Shown here piece by piece: positions 23,385 through 36,927 of a DNA stretch of 64,000 nucleotides. The translations under genes and the position numbers were made by a program. Within the stretch, counting starts at the first letter, position 1; every line of letters begins with the position of its first letter. A model generated the notes under the pieces. It had not been told where the DNA came from. It saw nothing but the letters and a program-made list of their open reading frames with translations, and ran no database searches. The stretch is from Dermanyssus gallinae (lineage: Eukaryota; Arthropoda; Arachnida; Mesostigmata; Dermanyssidae), in NCBI GenBank assembly GCA_003439945.1, contig QVRM01002220.1, forward strand, positions 393,501 to 457,500, given 5' to 3'.

Positions 23385-23535
23385 TAACATGAACAACGAT
23401 TTTCGGGTTGGGCCTACTATAGGCCTACCCCATTACGTGCACGGCCACCGTCATAGAACCCTGCCCACCTTTAAGCATGTCCAGCATTTGTACGTTTGTT
23501 GAGCCCCTACGCCAGTTAAACCTGGGCGAGTGCAT
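23385..23535 (+). repeat. Dispersed repeat, copy 2
   Basis: It aligns with 21955-22125: ACCGTCATAGAACCCTGCCC, then TTTAAGCATGTCCAGCATTT, then GTTGAGCCCCTACG. The two copies flank the nested retroelement region in the same orientation. Confidence 0.6.
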
Positions 23536-26500
23536 TTACCGTTTACAGGCGCGTTTGTCTTTGCAGTCTTGGGCAAATAAAGAGACGGACAAGACGTAAT
23601 GCTGGAGCTTTATATGGGATAAGTCCAAAACTGCAAAACAGTAAATGCAAATAGTGAACATATTCTAAGAGCAATGTGACCTAAAAGATCGCGACTTTCT
23701 CCATAATACATAGATAATCCAGCGTCGTTTAACGCCAGGCCATCGAAATAAGCTGATAGTGCTATATTGGAACCCCGGGAAAGGAAGGAGTCTGCAAATA
23801 GCAACAGACACAATTGTGAAACACGGGAATCCGCAGCAGCACCCACAACTTTCCAGGAGGCGGTGCTTCAGTAACCAGTTCCGCTTTGCCGAGGGTATCC
23901 GGGAGAGATGAAATCGTGAGAGACGCCAAGGATTATCCAATGGAACAGCGAAGCGCTTCAGAACTAATGCTGATCGCGTTGACAGCTTAGTCCCAGTGTG
24001 TGATAACCCCTCATAAACTAGTATATATACTGGACCGCCCAAAGAAGAACTGATCAAGAAGCAGAGTCCCCGGTTCTTCAACCACAGATCATCAATTAAC
24101 ATCAATTGTGGTGTGGTCAAAGACCATAATGTTATAAGCTTGCCAGGAATATAAGCCTCGTAGCCGCTTACATGTACCCGGCTGAGATAGTCTTAACGCA
24201 TACATTAGTAGAAAAGCCCATGCATCCGAGTTCGGTTAGCTGGCTCCTCTGTTACTGCAATATAGGCTGTCAGGGACAGAGTCATATTCCAAAAAGAAAG
24301 CAATTCACTTAGGAAGGGTACCAGCTTCATTGATCATGCTACAAGGTGCACTTTTCTTAGCCTTCGACATCAAAGTGCGAATGGTTAAGGTCAAGAAATA
24401 CTTGGCCGGACCCTACCATGGCGTATAGTCTGTATTCGCAGTTTTAATCAGCAATTTAAAAGTTTTAATCAGCACACATGCCCCTAATAAAGAAGGCTAC
24501 CCCTATGCTACTCTTTTGGCAGCAATCCTGTAAGAAAATAGAGTACGGTGATTATGGGGTAGTCGAACTCCCAGTTTTATTGCAGACTATAAGATTGGTG
24601 TGTGCGAACAACCTAAGCCTTGTCACAAGGCTCTATCCACATTCCATGGTATGAAGCTCTAGCAATAAGCCATTTCTGCTTGCCGTCAACCGATGCTTTC
24701 AAGGAATGCGTCCGTATTAGGAAATGTGATTTCGCAAAAACCGGCGTACAATTTTCGACTTCGGGGCAATAAGAGATAATAGCTAAAACGAACTAAACAA
24801 GAGTGATTGTACATTTTTGTTTTATGTTCGCTTTTCTACGCTGAACTGGTTGAAGTAAAGAAACATCTTGTTATGGATAAGTATAGAACACGACTCCTGC
24901 ATAATAAACGCATTAAAAAAGCAAATTTAATAAAATGCACCCAATTGTTTCTAAAATAAAAAAATAAAAGCTTTTGTAATAATGTTATTCAAACGCGACA
25001 TAATAATAATGGATTCTCTGCAATATGCGTGCGGAATTTTAAATTTGCGTCAAAAAGAAAAAATTGCGTCGCCTAGATTCTTGTAATTAGATATTTTTAA
25101 AAGTGCGTTGGCCATCCACATAGTATTGCGCATCGATCCATTCAAAGTCTAAAACGGCGCACTTTTAAACAGAATGAATTGGTCGATCAGAACACTGAAC
25201 ACCACTCTGACACGCTTGAAACTTTTCTGGAGCTCCGCCCTGTTATCTTCGATGTGAACTCCGTGTACTACTCAAGGTTGTCAGAGTTCGTCTTGTATGT
25301 GGAGCAAAAACAACAATACAAAATTGTCTGCCAAGATCGAGGACAAATGTTGTGTGCAACAGTGGGCCAAGGCAGAAGCCGTGCGACAATCCAGAAACAC
25401 GAAACACCGTTCCAATAAAAAGCCTCCTAGCTTGTCAATTCGAATTTACGACTCGTTAGGTAGAGGCGGCACCAATTTAAGATTCGAAGACTATGAGCAA
25501 ATTTTTTTACTTTTGTTAACAGCAACGCATAATTAACACGATAGAAGAAGCGACTATGTAGGGAGACGTTTTGTGTTCTCGGGTCCAAAGGCCTAACCAC
25601 GGATTACTTTTAGAAGCTGTGTAGCCGTCGATCGTCCCTTTATGAATCGATTGCTGTGAATCAAGAAGGTCTTCCTGAAATATCTTCCAGAAGCACATTC
25701 ACTAAATCGACCGCAATATTCTCGTTCGATCCACGATAACCAGGCATAATCCCTTTTTGCATAATGGTCTTACACTTGACTCAAAAATTGCGAGGGGACT
25801 TGAGTATCTTCATAGCGTAAATATGTGCATGTAAGTAACGGTGGCTCAGACAAATCGCCCGCAAGCTTAACGAGTGCCGTTTGAGGTGAGTCACCAAGAG
25901 TCCAACTGCATTTACGTTAGGCGTCACTCAGCTTATTCTAGATAACTTCAGGCGTAAACCCAACTATCTTGTTCAACAGTCCCTCAGTATATTCCCCAGC
26001 GGGTGAAGCTTGAACGACAAGATCCATAAATTAAATTTTGTCTTTAGTTGGGAGAAGGTTGAGCGGTACGACTGCGAGGTCGCCTTGGACTCTAGCCTAT
26101 TACAGTTTATTCGCCGCGTAAAAGATGTTTTTGCTGTAAGTACGCACATTTTATTCTTTGCTGTTTTCACCGCCAGCAAACATTGGCAAAGTCCAGAATT
26201 CGGTCAGCCAAGTTCCACTGGGTGAAAAATCTGAACACAATTGCATATTTACAAGCTGAATCTAGAATCACGCCTACTGCAGCAACCGCGGTGAGTGAGG
26301 ACCTAGTTGTTACAATGCAGCAGAAGTTATGTGTCTTGGCGATGACGCAGATTCCCCTACATGGCCTAATCTGTACTTGCAGAACACTGAATACCGGCCG
26401 TATTCCGTATTCTATATACACAGCAGAGTATACATAGATCACCAATAGTTAATCAAACGTGATCAATCTGTAGGTGTGTATATTTATTTCTACCGCAAAT

Positions 26501-26720
26501 CCGTGTTGGTGGATAGCGATCGAATATATCACTACCGGCAATCTTATTTAATCTTATTGCCACGGTCCTTAAAACCCATAAGAAAAGATATATATACATA
26601 CTATAAACTCTCCTTATTATGCCTTTTAAGCCAAGGCAGCAGGTACTTCTGGTCGACTAGACCCGGGGCGTTAACCTGTCGGTCCGGAATGCCAGCAGGC
26701 AGCCACATTAAAAATTAAAT
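23536..26720. other. Unassigned DNA
   Basis: No recognisable gene, RNA or element. A 151-codon minus-strand frame (23665-24120) and short plus-strand frames at 25179-25536 (one reading SLGRGGTNLRFEDYEQIF) have no motif I recognise. The sequence is AT-rich between 24.7 and 25.2 kb. Confidence 0.5.
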
Positions 26721-26721
26721 T

Positions 26722-26890
26722 TCCTGGCCACTCTCTCAACCAACATTTAGCGTCCACGGATTTGCTTTCGCGTTGCTTCGTCAGACGGACCCCATACATG
26801 TACATGTGCAACAGTGGGGATCAAACCCGTGCGCCTGTGTGTCTGTTCCGGTCGCAAGGCGCACGCGAATTCACCACGCCAGCGGATTCG
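26722..26890 (-). mobile_element. tRNA-derived SINE, family 1 (diverged copy)
   Basis: The minus strand follows the 2.37-kb SINE: head CGCTGGCGTGGTG, a B box equivalent at 26817-26827 (GGTTTGATCCC on the minus strand), GGGGTCCGTCTGACG and CGTGGACGCTAAATG. It shows many substitutions; no clear target-site duplication was found. Confidence 0.82.
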
Positions 26891-27139
26891 ACTGGTGGTA
26901 GTCCGTACAATTATTAGCCTTAACGGTCCTCGTGTGGGGCAAGACAATATAAGAATATGAATTTGTTACCACTTAATTCATATCGCATGGCTTGTCTTGG
27001 TCCGTGTCATGATCGACGGATCTAGAAAATGTTACCATAAGGAGTTTGCACATCTGATTTCAATTCGTGCACGTCACAGGGAAAGACGCTCGACAGAAAG
27101 CTGAAATTACTTCCGCAGAGCCTTCGCCAACCCCCGTAG

Positions 27140-27215
27140 AGCAGCCGTTTTGCCGCATTTGCAGTGCAAGTGTCTGTTTTAGGGTACGTGCCGGGATCGA
27201 ACCCACGACTTCTAG
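27140..27215 (-). repeat. tRNA-like SINE remnant
   Basis: A perfect B box (GGTTCGATCCC on the minus strand, 27193-27203) is present, but the expected A-box region is replaced by a TA-rich run. It is probably a 5'-truncated or degraded SINE. Confidence 0.45.
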
Positions 27216-27219
27216 TTTA

Positions 27220-28219
27220 TATATATATGAACATATGCGCGAGGAATAAACAAAAATATACGTTTATGTGCGAGGGTTAAGTTTGTGTTAAGCACTTTCG
27301 GCCATCGACTTTAAGGGGCTGCTCAGGCTGTTTTTGCTTCTAGTGTTGTGGCATTTCCTACCGTAACAGTGGAGTGGCAAATACTGATAGGAGATGAAAG
27401 CCTATAAATGGCGCGGCTGTTTAACCCGAATCACATACAAAATAAGCCTTCTGAAAATATAAATTATGGGTCACAATCCTGGCTTCCTTAGGTATTTAGG
27501 TAACAAAATGTGCAGTACGTGTGTTCACACAATATATTCTTCCTTTGTCGATGATGCTTGGATGTATCAGTGCAAAACCGTACGTGGGCATTAGTCTTAC
27601 GGAAAAACAAATGAAGTCATGGTCATCGCACATGCTATCGATAAAATGTATGTATATATATATATATATATATATTTGCAACAGCGTAAGCGCACGCATA
27701 ACTCTACACACTCACCCAGATACCCAGTGCTCGGGTATCTGCAAAGAAGGCGCGTTGGATAGAAGCATCATTCTAAATTCCCGCCTCCTCGCCGATGTCA
27801 TCTTCGTCGTCATTCGCTTAGCCGGACGCCGAGGCTAACGGAAATTGGAAGAGCACTGCGCTTAATGACGCCACTACGCACCACCGTGGCACACGCTGCT
27901 CCTGGCGGCGGAAGTAGGGAACAGCAGGAGAAGGTGGCGCAAAGGCCTAGGATGCTAAAAGACCCGACCGGCGCGGATTCGGGACCACTAACGGACAGGG
28001 AAGCGATGGGATATTCTATAACAGCGAGCAAAGCGGGACGGACCAAGTAGCTGAGAGCAGCGACTTTTTCCTCTCGGCTCCGAGCACGGCAGCAATGAAG
28101 TGGAGGACGCCCGTGTTACGGGTGGGGCGCAGAAACACGTTAAGCAAGCAAGCCAGCAGGCAGCTAGGACGGGAAGGAGGGAGATGCAGCCAGAAAGACA
28201 AGAGATTTTCATCCTAGAT

Positions 28220-28263
<44 letters not shown>

Positions 28264-31200
28264 AAGATTGACTAGCAAGGGACCGAGCTAGCGCGTCGCT
28301 GAGAGTGCGTGTCCAGAGTACGCCTCTGGACAAAAGGCTTTCGTTGGAGACCTTGCGTCGTAAGACGTAACACTTTGGCCTAGTCAGGATGCCGCACTCC
28401 GTGCTATGTTCGGATGATTGTTGTTGTTGTTGGTATTATTATTAATATTATCATGGGCAACGCGCTTACGAGGGAGGCAGCTAGCCTCGCGAGGTTGCCG
28501 CCGGATGCACGATGGCTTAGAAGATAAAGACGATGCTTGAACGTCCCAGCGGTCGATTGAGGGTAACCGGTTTAACCGTATGACAGGTATGCGGCAGGCG
28601 TTATAATACCTATGGTCGTCATAATCAACGCCGTTGTTGCCATCGGACGTGTGGTGGCGGTCATCGTCGCGGTCAACATTATTGTTGCGGTGAAAATGGT
28701 TACTTTTGTTGTTGTTGTTGTTGCTGCTGATATTGCTGCTGCCATCTTAGCTAGAGTCATTGCTGTCTGTATTTGTGTCGCTTTATTGCGTTGAACGAGT
28801 GCGAGCGGCTTATTATTATTATTATTACAATCATCACCACCATCCTTATCGTGACTGCCACCACCACCACGACCACCACCAGATAATCACCATCATCATC
28901 ATAGGAAAGCAGCGTTTAGTGCAAGAAAACGATCTGGATAGCTATAGGGAGAAGATCTCGGATCCAAAAAGTGTTCCGCTGAATCAAGACAAAAATAAAA
29001 GACCTCTGAGGGGATAGTTGGGGAAATGACAAGGCTAAATACGATAGTAACAACAGACAAAAAGAGAAAAAAGGAGACAGAGAGATAGAAAGATAGGATG
29101 TTAGGAAAAATGAAGAAGTGAGAGAAAGAAGACGACGACGACGAGGAAGAGAAGGCGCTACACGGGACGTATTGGAAGCGGGCCTAAGATAAAAGAAGAA
29201 GAAAAAAAAGAAGCTAAGTGTCGTTTCCATCGGCCGGCACGCCGAGAGCCCGCCATCCTCACTCACTCAGTGTCGTTCGAGATTGCATTAAATCGTTTCG
29301 TTTGGATCATTCGTTCGCTGCCCCTTCCCCCGCGCCCCCTCTATCCGCCCGCCCCCTTACAGAGAGCTTTTCCAGCAGCTCCACGACGACCAGCATTCCC
29401 TTCTCATTCTATAACTTCGTTCTCCCTTTCCCTACCCCGCGTATTTTCCTTGCACCCAACTCGTCGCGTAGCCGACTGTGCTGCTACTGGTGCTGCTGCT
29501 GCTGTCTTAGCCATTGGGCTACGACTGGCACTGGGCCTGCTGCAAGGGCATACTTGGCCCGTTGTTGTTTCGTTCAATCTCGTTTCCCTGCTCGTTGGCT
29601 CATCCTGTACGGTCGGGCTAGCCGGGTTGTGATGACGGTGGCAGTGCCGGCGCACTAGACGCATCAGCTATAGTAGTGACAACAGCTTCAGTAACGGTGG
29701 GCTATCAGCTCGCGTAGTGGTGGTAGTCGTGGTAGAACTCGTAGCAATAGTAGTAGTAGTAGTAGCACTCGAGCTCTTGTAGCCTCTGTCGGCGGCAGCC
29801 ACGCCATCACCGGCTATCGTAGCGGCCGACAGATCCTCGCGCTGAAGAAGTTATCAATTATACTTGTCGTATATCTTCAGGCCGACCGGCCGGTCGGCCG
29901 GCTGCTCAGCCGTGGCCCTTCCGCCGTTTCTTCTTCCCCGAGGTTCGTGACTGGACCAAATCCCTTTCGCGCCTTGACCATCAGGGACTTTCTTTTTCTT
30001 CTGTCTCTTTCTGTTTTTCTTTTTCTTCGGCCCTTCTCCCTGTTTTTATTTTCCTTCAGCCTCCTTCTGTTTCTCATTTCCTTCAGCCTCCTCCTGTTTC
30101 TCTTTTCCTTCGACCTCCTCCTGTTTCTCGTTTTCGTTTTCTTCTATGCCATCTCATCCGCCTTCCGGTTTTCCTCTTCTTCTTCTTTGCGTTCTTCTCC
30201 TTTCCACTAGACTATAGCGATCACTGTCTGCTTCTGCGTACTTTGCTGTCGTCGTCGTCGTGGTCGTCGTTGCTGCTGCTTCTGTTCGTGCTGTCGTTGC
30301 TCGACGCTAAATTATTTCTGTCAATCAAAAGTTTCCACCAGTGTCAAGTGCGAGCGAGCGAGCGAGTCAGCGACCGCGCGAGCCCGTTCAAGAGAGCGGC
30401 GTCGAGAGAGAATGGGCAGAGATGCAGCGAGCGCAGGCACGTCCACACGTATACCCAGAAACCCGTCGACGGGCGTCTGAACGACGAGCGGCCTCTAGCT
30501 CGAGAAGAACAGAAAACGATCTCAGGCTACAGACCTGCAGGACTATGACAATGCCATAGCGAGGCATTGCCCCCCTCGTGGGATGTCGCCAGGCAGGGCA
30601 GGAGTCAACCTGCCGATCGCATCGTCCCATAACGGCCTCCGCACCGTCCGCACCCGTGTCGAGCGCGCAGACGATGCAGAGGACGCTTCTAAACGCCCTG
30701 GGCACGGTTGCAACCACCGGTTGGAGCCCGACAGCTAATTGTGGTCTGCGACTTCTACGATTCGTAAGCAGGCCTTGTTGCCTTCGCGTCGTCATAGAGC
30801 GGCCTACGTTTGCAGACACACGTACATATACCTACATGTGTACTGATGCACATTCGCACAGTCATATCTATGCTGCCTATGCGTATGTAGACCTACGCAT
30901 TGCACATTACGTTCGGGCTTTAGATTCTGCTCTTTTACTTTTTTTTTTTGACTTGTTAGATTCCCGCCGATGCGACTGCAAATCTATCTGCCGGAGGCAA
31001 ACAGGAGGCATCGCTTTGTCGCACAAATACGTTCCCGTCTGCCCGTAGCCTGCACTACACGAAAAAAAGACGTAATAAAATTCAAACAGGGGTCACTGCC
31101 AAGAAGAAACCGAGCTCTTGGAGTGTTTCTATTCAGTCGTTTTAGTCAAGCACCCGCATGAAGCACCGCACAGAGCCGTCCGCAGTATGACCTTGAAAAA

Positions 31201-31410
31201 TCGAAGGCATGCATTATCTTCGCCGCGAAGAGCACACGATCGCTTGGAACTCACTGGCATGTGCTGTAGGTAATGAGCCGAACGCTGATCGGCAATTCCA
31301 CGACCTCCACAGCGAAAACTGTCTCTCGGCAGTTCTTGTGGCTGCGGGAAAACAGTATATAAAAACGAACTACATTAAATTGGTCTAGTTTCTCAAGATT
31401 TGCTAACTAA

Positions 31411-31461
<51 letters not shown>

Positions 31462-33445
31462 ACATGACATTCATTTGACTTACAGTTTTAGCGTTTCTAC
31501 GCGATACAGATATTTTTCAGAAATGCTGTGGGTTTCGCCATATGACTCGCCAACAAGCAGTCGTGCGTGCGGTTTTAGATGTAAATGGCTGTTCGTAACT
31601 TGCGTTGAAAAGTTGATTTCGAGTCCGGATGGGTGCAGAAAGTTATGGAATTTAATCCGTCAATGCCTCGTGAATTCCTGACATTCTCGGATAGAACTAA
31701 AGTTTGTAGCTTGTCTGTTTGTGGCAAGTTGAAGCGGCAAAACTCAGAAAATACGACCTCGACGTGAGTTGAGCAGCAATTGACTATTTTGGAATACTTT
31801 TGGCGTACTGTCTTGTCTACGGGATTGCCATACAGATACCAGTGTCCCTACTGCGGCCAGTAGCTACGACTAACACAACATGAATTTGCCTCCTTTCATA
31901 TACTCATACTCTGCTCATACCTTCTGAACGTTGTTTCGTCGTCTGACCCTGTAGAAGCGTCGTGGTCGGACCCCATCTAAGGAAGGATTCTACCATTTTT
32001 ACGTATGCGTATATAAACAATCTATCAGCATCGAAGGCGGCCAACTGGATAACTTCCATCGCCTCCCCCCCCCGCACCGCTAGTCAGGTGCCTGCGTTCC
32101 CCGTGCACCATCCACATAGCCGCCCTGAATCATGACGCGCCATCAACTGCTCAACAACCGGCTTGACCTGTACAAGCTTTAAAACGCTGTGCTAACAACG
32201 AGCGCGTTAGGGGCTGCAAACGCAAGGTAGACAGTAATTGGCCAGGGTTCGTCTCAGTCATCTCTCTCTGTCTCTCTCTCTCGTACGTGCAGGGGCACAC
32301 AAAGACCAACAGTTTGCTCTTCTATGCATCTTGCTGTGGACGTCGTAGTCGAACCTGTTATACGCCTGTGAGACTTCCAGGAGTCGTAATAATTGTAGGG
32401 GCGGTAGCAGAGTGGTCGCAGTAAACGCTAACAGATAAAACGTTACCTTAGAAGGAAGGCGGTAGTGTTCGTATACTTTCTTCGCTCTCTTAGCAAGTGA
32501 TTACACGCTAGCACGGCAACTACGCTCACAGGGTAGTGATAATTAGTCCTATGCTATACGCTGCTGCTGCTGCTGTTGTTGTCCGCTACCATCTCATAGA
32601 CGTAATTAAATGGCAAGCTGAATAACGTTGTTTACGGTGGTAGAAGTATATTACACCATTGACGTGTGTAGCGACGCGAAACCTTATGCATATATGTATA
32701 TTGAGGTCAGAAAGTGCACGTGCTAAAATATAGCATGTCGCGCGTCGAGTACAAAACAGACGCATATATGTATATATATATATATATACGGAGAGACTAG
32801 CAGAGAGAACTCTACAGATAGTAGAGGAGACAGCAAAGGCAGCAAAATTGTTAAATTCGATTAGCCCCTTTATAGGCGGATCCAAAACTGCCCTAAACCA
32901 GCCAGATCAACATGTTCAACACAACAATAGATAAATCTGAGTGCTACGTGCTTTTCTTACGATGCAAAGCTTACACGTCTGCAATTTCAGCTTTAGGTTT
33001 AAAAAAAACGTGTTTTCTTGTATGCTATTATATAACATGAACAAAGATAACAGTACTAACAAAAACAACAGCAGCAATTCCAATAAGACGCAGCTGCTAA
33101 ATGTTGGGTAGGTAGTATATGCACATTAGACATTTCATTGGGCTGAAAGTTAACACGTTTGCTTACACAAGCTTGTAATATGAATTGATGAATAATGAAA
33201 TTTATCCTCAACTTATAGAGGTTCTATTTATTATAAGGTTGCGACTGTCTATACTAAACGAGATCCATGCCGACATAGGCCGGATCATTCCGCCGTCGTC
33301 CTTGACTAGTGGAGTTGTTAGGGCTGCAACAACTACCACAAGTGAAACCGAATACAGATGACAACCACAAAAGCGTTCGATGCTGAGAACTAACACTAGA
33401 AGAAAAAGCCTTGTTATAAGGAGGTTGTTTTTTTTTCAATTGTAG
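27220..33445. other. Unassigned DNA with GC-rich and simple-sequence blocks
   Basis: No gene is recognised. (TA)n tracts lie at 27651-27675, 28222-28259 and 31413-31454. From 28.4 to 31.1 kb the DNA is GC-richer with (GTT)n, (ATT)n, (CCA)n, GA-rich and CT-rich stretches. A perfect 18-bp palindrome (GCCGACCGGCCGGTCGGC) begins at 29881, and a 27-base minisatellite lies at 30040-30130. At 32405-32435 a tRNA-A-box-like TAGCAGAGTGG lacks a B box. This could be a gene's 5' region, but no support is visible. Confidence 0.45.
30040..30130. repeat. 27-base CT-rich minisatellite
   Basis: Three units of TTCCTTCAGCCTCCTCCTGT followed by TTCTCWT, with small changes. On the minus strand it would read as charged repeats, but that frame is closed by stops nearby. 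Confidence 0.75.
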
Positions 33446-33449
33446 ATCA

Positions 33450-33712
33450 TCATCCGTCCCCTATGGGCTTGGAACTCATTCGGAGGCATACCTTCAATGC
33501 GCCGAGGACCGGACATGTTGAGATATCTAGGGCTTCCCCAATTGTACTTGTGGCAGCATGGCCGCCGACTCTCAACTTTATGGGGTATCATCTATTCTCA
33601 ACGAGCATTGCTCAAGCAAAATATCGATCAACAACAGGGACTAAGCCGGCGACACCCCGGTAGACGACAGCCATAACTAGCGCACTAGTCCCCCCCCCCC
33701 AGGACAGCCACA
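33450..33712 (-). mobile_element. tRNA-derived SINE, family 2
   Basis: The minus strand begins near a C-rich run with GACTAGTGCGCTAGTTATGG (A-box region), then CGTCTACCGGGG, a degenerate B box (GGCTTAGTCCC), and the shared 3' body GCCACAAGTACAATTGGGGA, CCCTAGATATCTCAACATGT, CCGGTCCTCGGCGCATTGAA. It aligns with the copy at 42.05-42.24 kb, where the B box is perfect. Confidence 0.78.
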
Positions 33713-33734
33713 CAGAATTCCGTCAACAGTCCTA

Positions 33735-33848
33735 GTGGCCATGCTGGCATACAGACTGCTGGCGAAACCCTAGATACACAACATGTCCGGCCCTCGGCGC
33801 ATTGAGGATATGCCTTACGGCGAGTTCAAGCCCGCAGGCGGACGGTCC
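33735..33848 (+). mobile_element. SINE family 2, 3' part, inverted relative to its neighbour
   Basis: The plus strand carries GGCCATGCTGGCATAC, then CGAAACCCTAGATACA, then CAACATGTCCGGCCCTCGGC, GCATTGAGGATATGCC, which is the same 3' body as the previous entry in the opposite orientation. The pair forms an imperfect inverted repeat with arms of about 110 bases. Confidence 0.78.
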
Positions 33849-34646
33849 TATTAACTTAATTATTATTACTAACACTAACAGCAGCAACAATGCGTGGAAG
33901 AATGTTATTTGACGAAAGCCTACGACTATACAAAACACGTTACTCCGGTGTCTTGGCTAGGCACTCTCGTACTGAACGACTGAAAGGCCCTAAGTCGCCT
34001 ATTATTTTGTTAAATAAGCCTCACAAACATAAAACGTGCATGTTTAAGAATAAACACTTATTGTGAAGTGTGTATAAAAATTCATACGAACAACTCGAAT
34101 AAGAATAAAATGTAAGTTTAGATTACATAAGAGGAAAGTGCATAGGCATATATACTGATAATATATTTCTACTGGTTCTATGTCTCTATTTAAGAAAAAA
34201 ACACAATTACAGTTATTGATTTAGTTGGGTACTCCATGTCAAGTCAGCTATTCACACCAGACCAGGGTATAGTTACCATATTACCATGTTGCTACCATGC
34301 TACTTAAAAGCAACCGTAATATCGCGTACTGTTGTTTTTTTCCAAGGTTATTAGTGTATCCACAGTTTATTTACCGGTTATCCTGATTTACAGCTTTAAA
34401 AGCATTTCTATTTCATGCAACTATATGATCGGTGTTTTGTTTTGCCTCTTCACGGTAGGCACAGAAGCAGCATACTCTTAAATCCATTTGTGTTCTGAAG
34501 CCATTTAACAGATTGTCTTCGTACGGCAAATGCGCTTAGCTCGATTGTGAGAGTTCAGAAAACGAATGTGTAATTATGTCAGCCACACACCTCTGACGGA
34601 AAACCACTCCTGCTATTCGATAGTGTGTTCTTCTATGTATGCATGC

Positions 34647-34719
<73 letters not shown>

Positions 34720-36225
34720 TAGTACTTAGGCATACTTTGTCATCCACGTAGACTCCGCGTTGGGGACCGCTCTTAGCTACAGACTGCTTTTGGCAACGAG
34801 ATTGACCGCCCCAATGCACGAATGCAAACGAGCGTTCTACTTAACATATACCGATACCGCGAACCAGTTTGGTCGCCGCGATCGACATCCATGTCGTTAG
34901 CACGTAGTCGTCCCCGTTTCTGATACGCCAGCACGGCTCTAGATACAGAGCCGTAATAGCGGAATACTTAGAACCGATGCCTGTGCCTGAGTTCGGGAAC
35001 AAGAAACGAGCTATCGAATACATACATGACTACTAGGTGGTGTCGATGTGTAAGTCACGAAAATAAAGTTTAGACCGGAAGTATCCAAACTGAAACGCAC
35101 GATAAATTAACTCTAGGAATAGGTCGGAAAGTAGACGCCGTGCCGAGCAATTTTTGGATGGTTTTCTCTTCACGAAGAAAGACGAAAAACACGGCAGACA
35201 ATTTTTGGCTACAACGGCCGCCACCGACAAAGGACAAAAACGCCCTAAGACGTTGCAGCGTAGGATAGAATCATCATAGGCTTATAACTAAACGGCTCTG
35301 TTTTGCTATTTATTAAGCCTCAAACGAGGCTCTGCCGAATGACCTCAGTGAATCATCGAACGCTGATTTGCAAAGCACTCATATTGCGGCAGTAGCTTCG
35401 CAATGGCCAACGTAGATAAGCTAGGTGTATTGCAATCCTCTAAGACACGTCGGTACTCAAGCAATCCTGCATAATCAACAGTTATATTGAAGCAAATTTT
35501 GTTCATAGACGTTTACGTTAATTACGCTTTGCAGATCAGTGTGAGTGCACAATCGAATTTATTTTTCAAAATACGTTAGGTTTATATCATGATTACTATT
35601 ACAAAATATGTTTTCTAATTATTTAAATGCATTTAATCAAAACCAACCTCCTTAAAGAATGTCTCTGATTGTAGTACGGCTAAAAACCGAAGCGTTCCAT
35701 AGGCGCAATTGAATAAGGGTGCGTCACGAAGGCGCAGACTAGACATCGCACGAGGGCACGCTTTTTCAAGGTGGCCTGTTCGCATTTAGTGCGATTGGCA
35801 CAGCTGTACTGGAATGTATACGGTTTGAGTGAAGCAGGCTCAAAAGCTAACTGATTAATAATCATCTATTAACCTAATTGCATTTCGACAAGACAAATAG
35901 GGAGAAGCAGTTTTCACGTTGCGACTTTGTCGTGGCCTGTTTCATAAGCAAAAAAGGATCCTTGTCCCTTGGCCCCGGCCAAATTTGTGCTCACGATCGT
36001 TAAGGTAAATTCACAGTACTAATGGCTATAAGCTATATATGCTAATTTTACCCTCATGTTGCAGCTCCAAACTAACTTTAAATCTAATTCAATTTGTATA
36101 TGGCCTAGGACGCTGACATTAGACTACCACGACCGGATAGGTACAAACTAAGGGCTATATTTATTTTTATTTCTGGCTGCGCGCATGACGGAGGAGAGAA
36201 GGAGGCAGTCGTGCGTCCCGTTCAA
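33849..36225. other. Unassigned DNA
   Basis: No gene or identifiable element. A (TA)n tract spans 34650-34720. Confidence 0.55.
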
Positions 36226-36229
36226 ATAA

Positions 36230-36720
36230 TGCGGCAGTGTATGTGAGGATATTATGGCATTCCCATTGCACATTGGACGACTGAGGAGCAGCGAGGTGTT
36301 ATCAAATTTCTGCGGAAGATGTTCAACCGGGCAATATTCATCGCTGGATAGTGGCCATATACGTGTCCGATAGAGATATGCGTGTCCGACAAGTTATTAA
36401 GAAAGCGGAGTGCCCGTTTTTGTGAAGGCGTATGGGGCTAGCATTGCAGCACCTGTTCTGTGAAGATCACGCTTTCTTGGAGGATCGGATCGTCACCGGT
36501 GTCTAGAGTCGGTACGATTTGTTCGAGCCAGTTACAAACATTGCCCCATTAACATTCAAGGCGCTTCAACTTGGACAACCAGCTGAAGAACACAGTGGAA
36601 GACTGGTTCTTGTCACAGCCGCAGGGATTCGGAAAGCAGCAAATCTTTCGGCTCGTATAACAACGGGATGGTTATACCTAGGCCTCGGGTAATTTTGGTG
36701 ATTGCTTTTGAATAAAGACT
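36230..36720 (+). pseudogene. Mariner-superfamily transposase remnant, internally deleted
   Basis: The plus strand reads HWTTEEQRGVIKFL near 36270, which resembles the N-terminal start of mariner/SETMAR-type transposases. After a large internal loss it reads QLKNTVEDWFLSQPQGF near 36580-36640, which resembles their C-terminus (an acidic Trp-rich segment after the catalytic domain). No catalytic triad remains. An AATAAA lies at 36711-36716. The assignment rests on two short matches from memory. Confidence 0.6.
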
Positions 36721-36877
36721 TCAATCATAACCACAGTGTTTTTCGTACCTTTTCATTTGAACGCACCTTCCATATATCATCAACTAATATATATATATAT
36801 ATATATATTAGTTGATGATATATGGAAGAACCAGTCTTCCACTGTGTTCTTCAACTGGTTGTCCAAGTTGAAGCGCC

Positions 36878-36882
<5 letters not shown>
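36555..36882. repeat. Inverted duplication of the transposase C-terminal segment
   Basis: About 54 bases at 36558-36614 (GGCGCTTCAACTTGGACAAC, then AACACAGTGGAAGACTGG) reappear inverted at 36826-36881 with one or two mismatches. Together with the palindrome between them this forms a fold-back structure. Confidence 0.85.
36768..36827. repeat. Perfect palindrome around (AT)n
   Basis: The arm TTCCATATATCATCAACTAA is followed by an (AT)n core and the exact inverse arm ending ATATATGGAA. The whole 60-base stretch is self-complementary. Confidence 0.92.

Positions 36883-36927
<45 letters not shown>

Noticed and set aside
23665..24120. 151-codon minus-strand frame
   Set aside because: No recognisable motif, no supporting gene structure, and the length can occur by chance in 64 kb.
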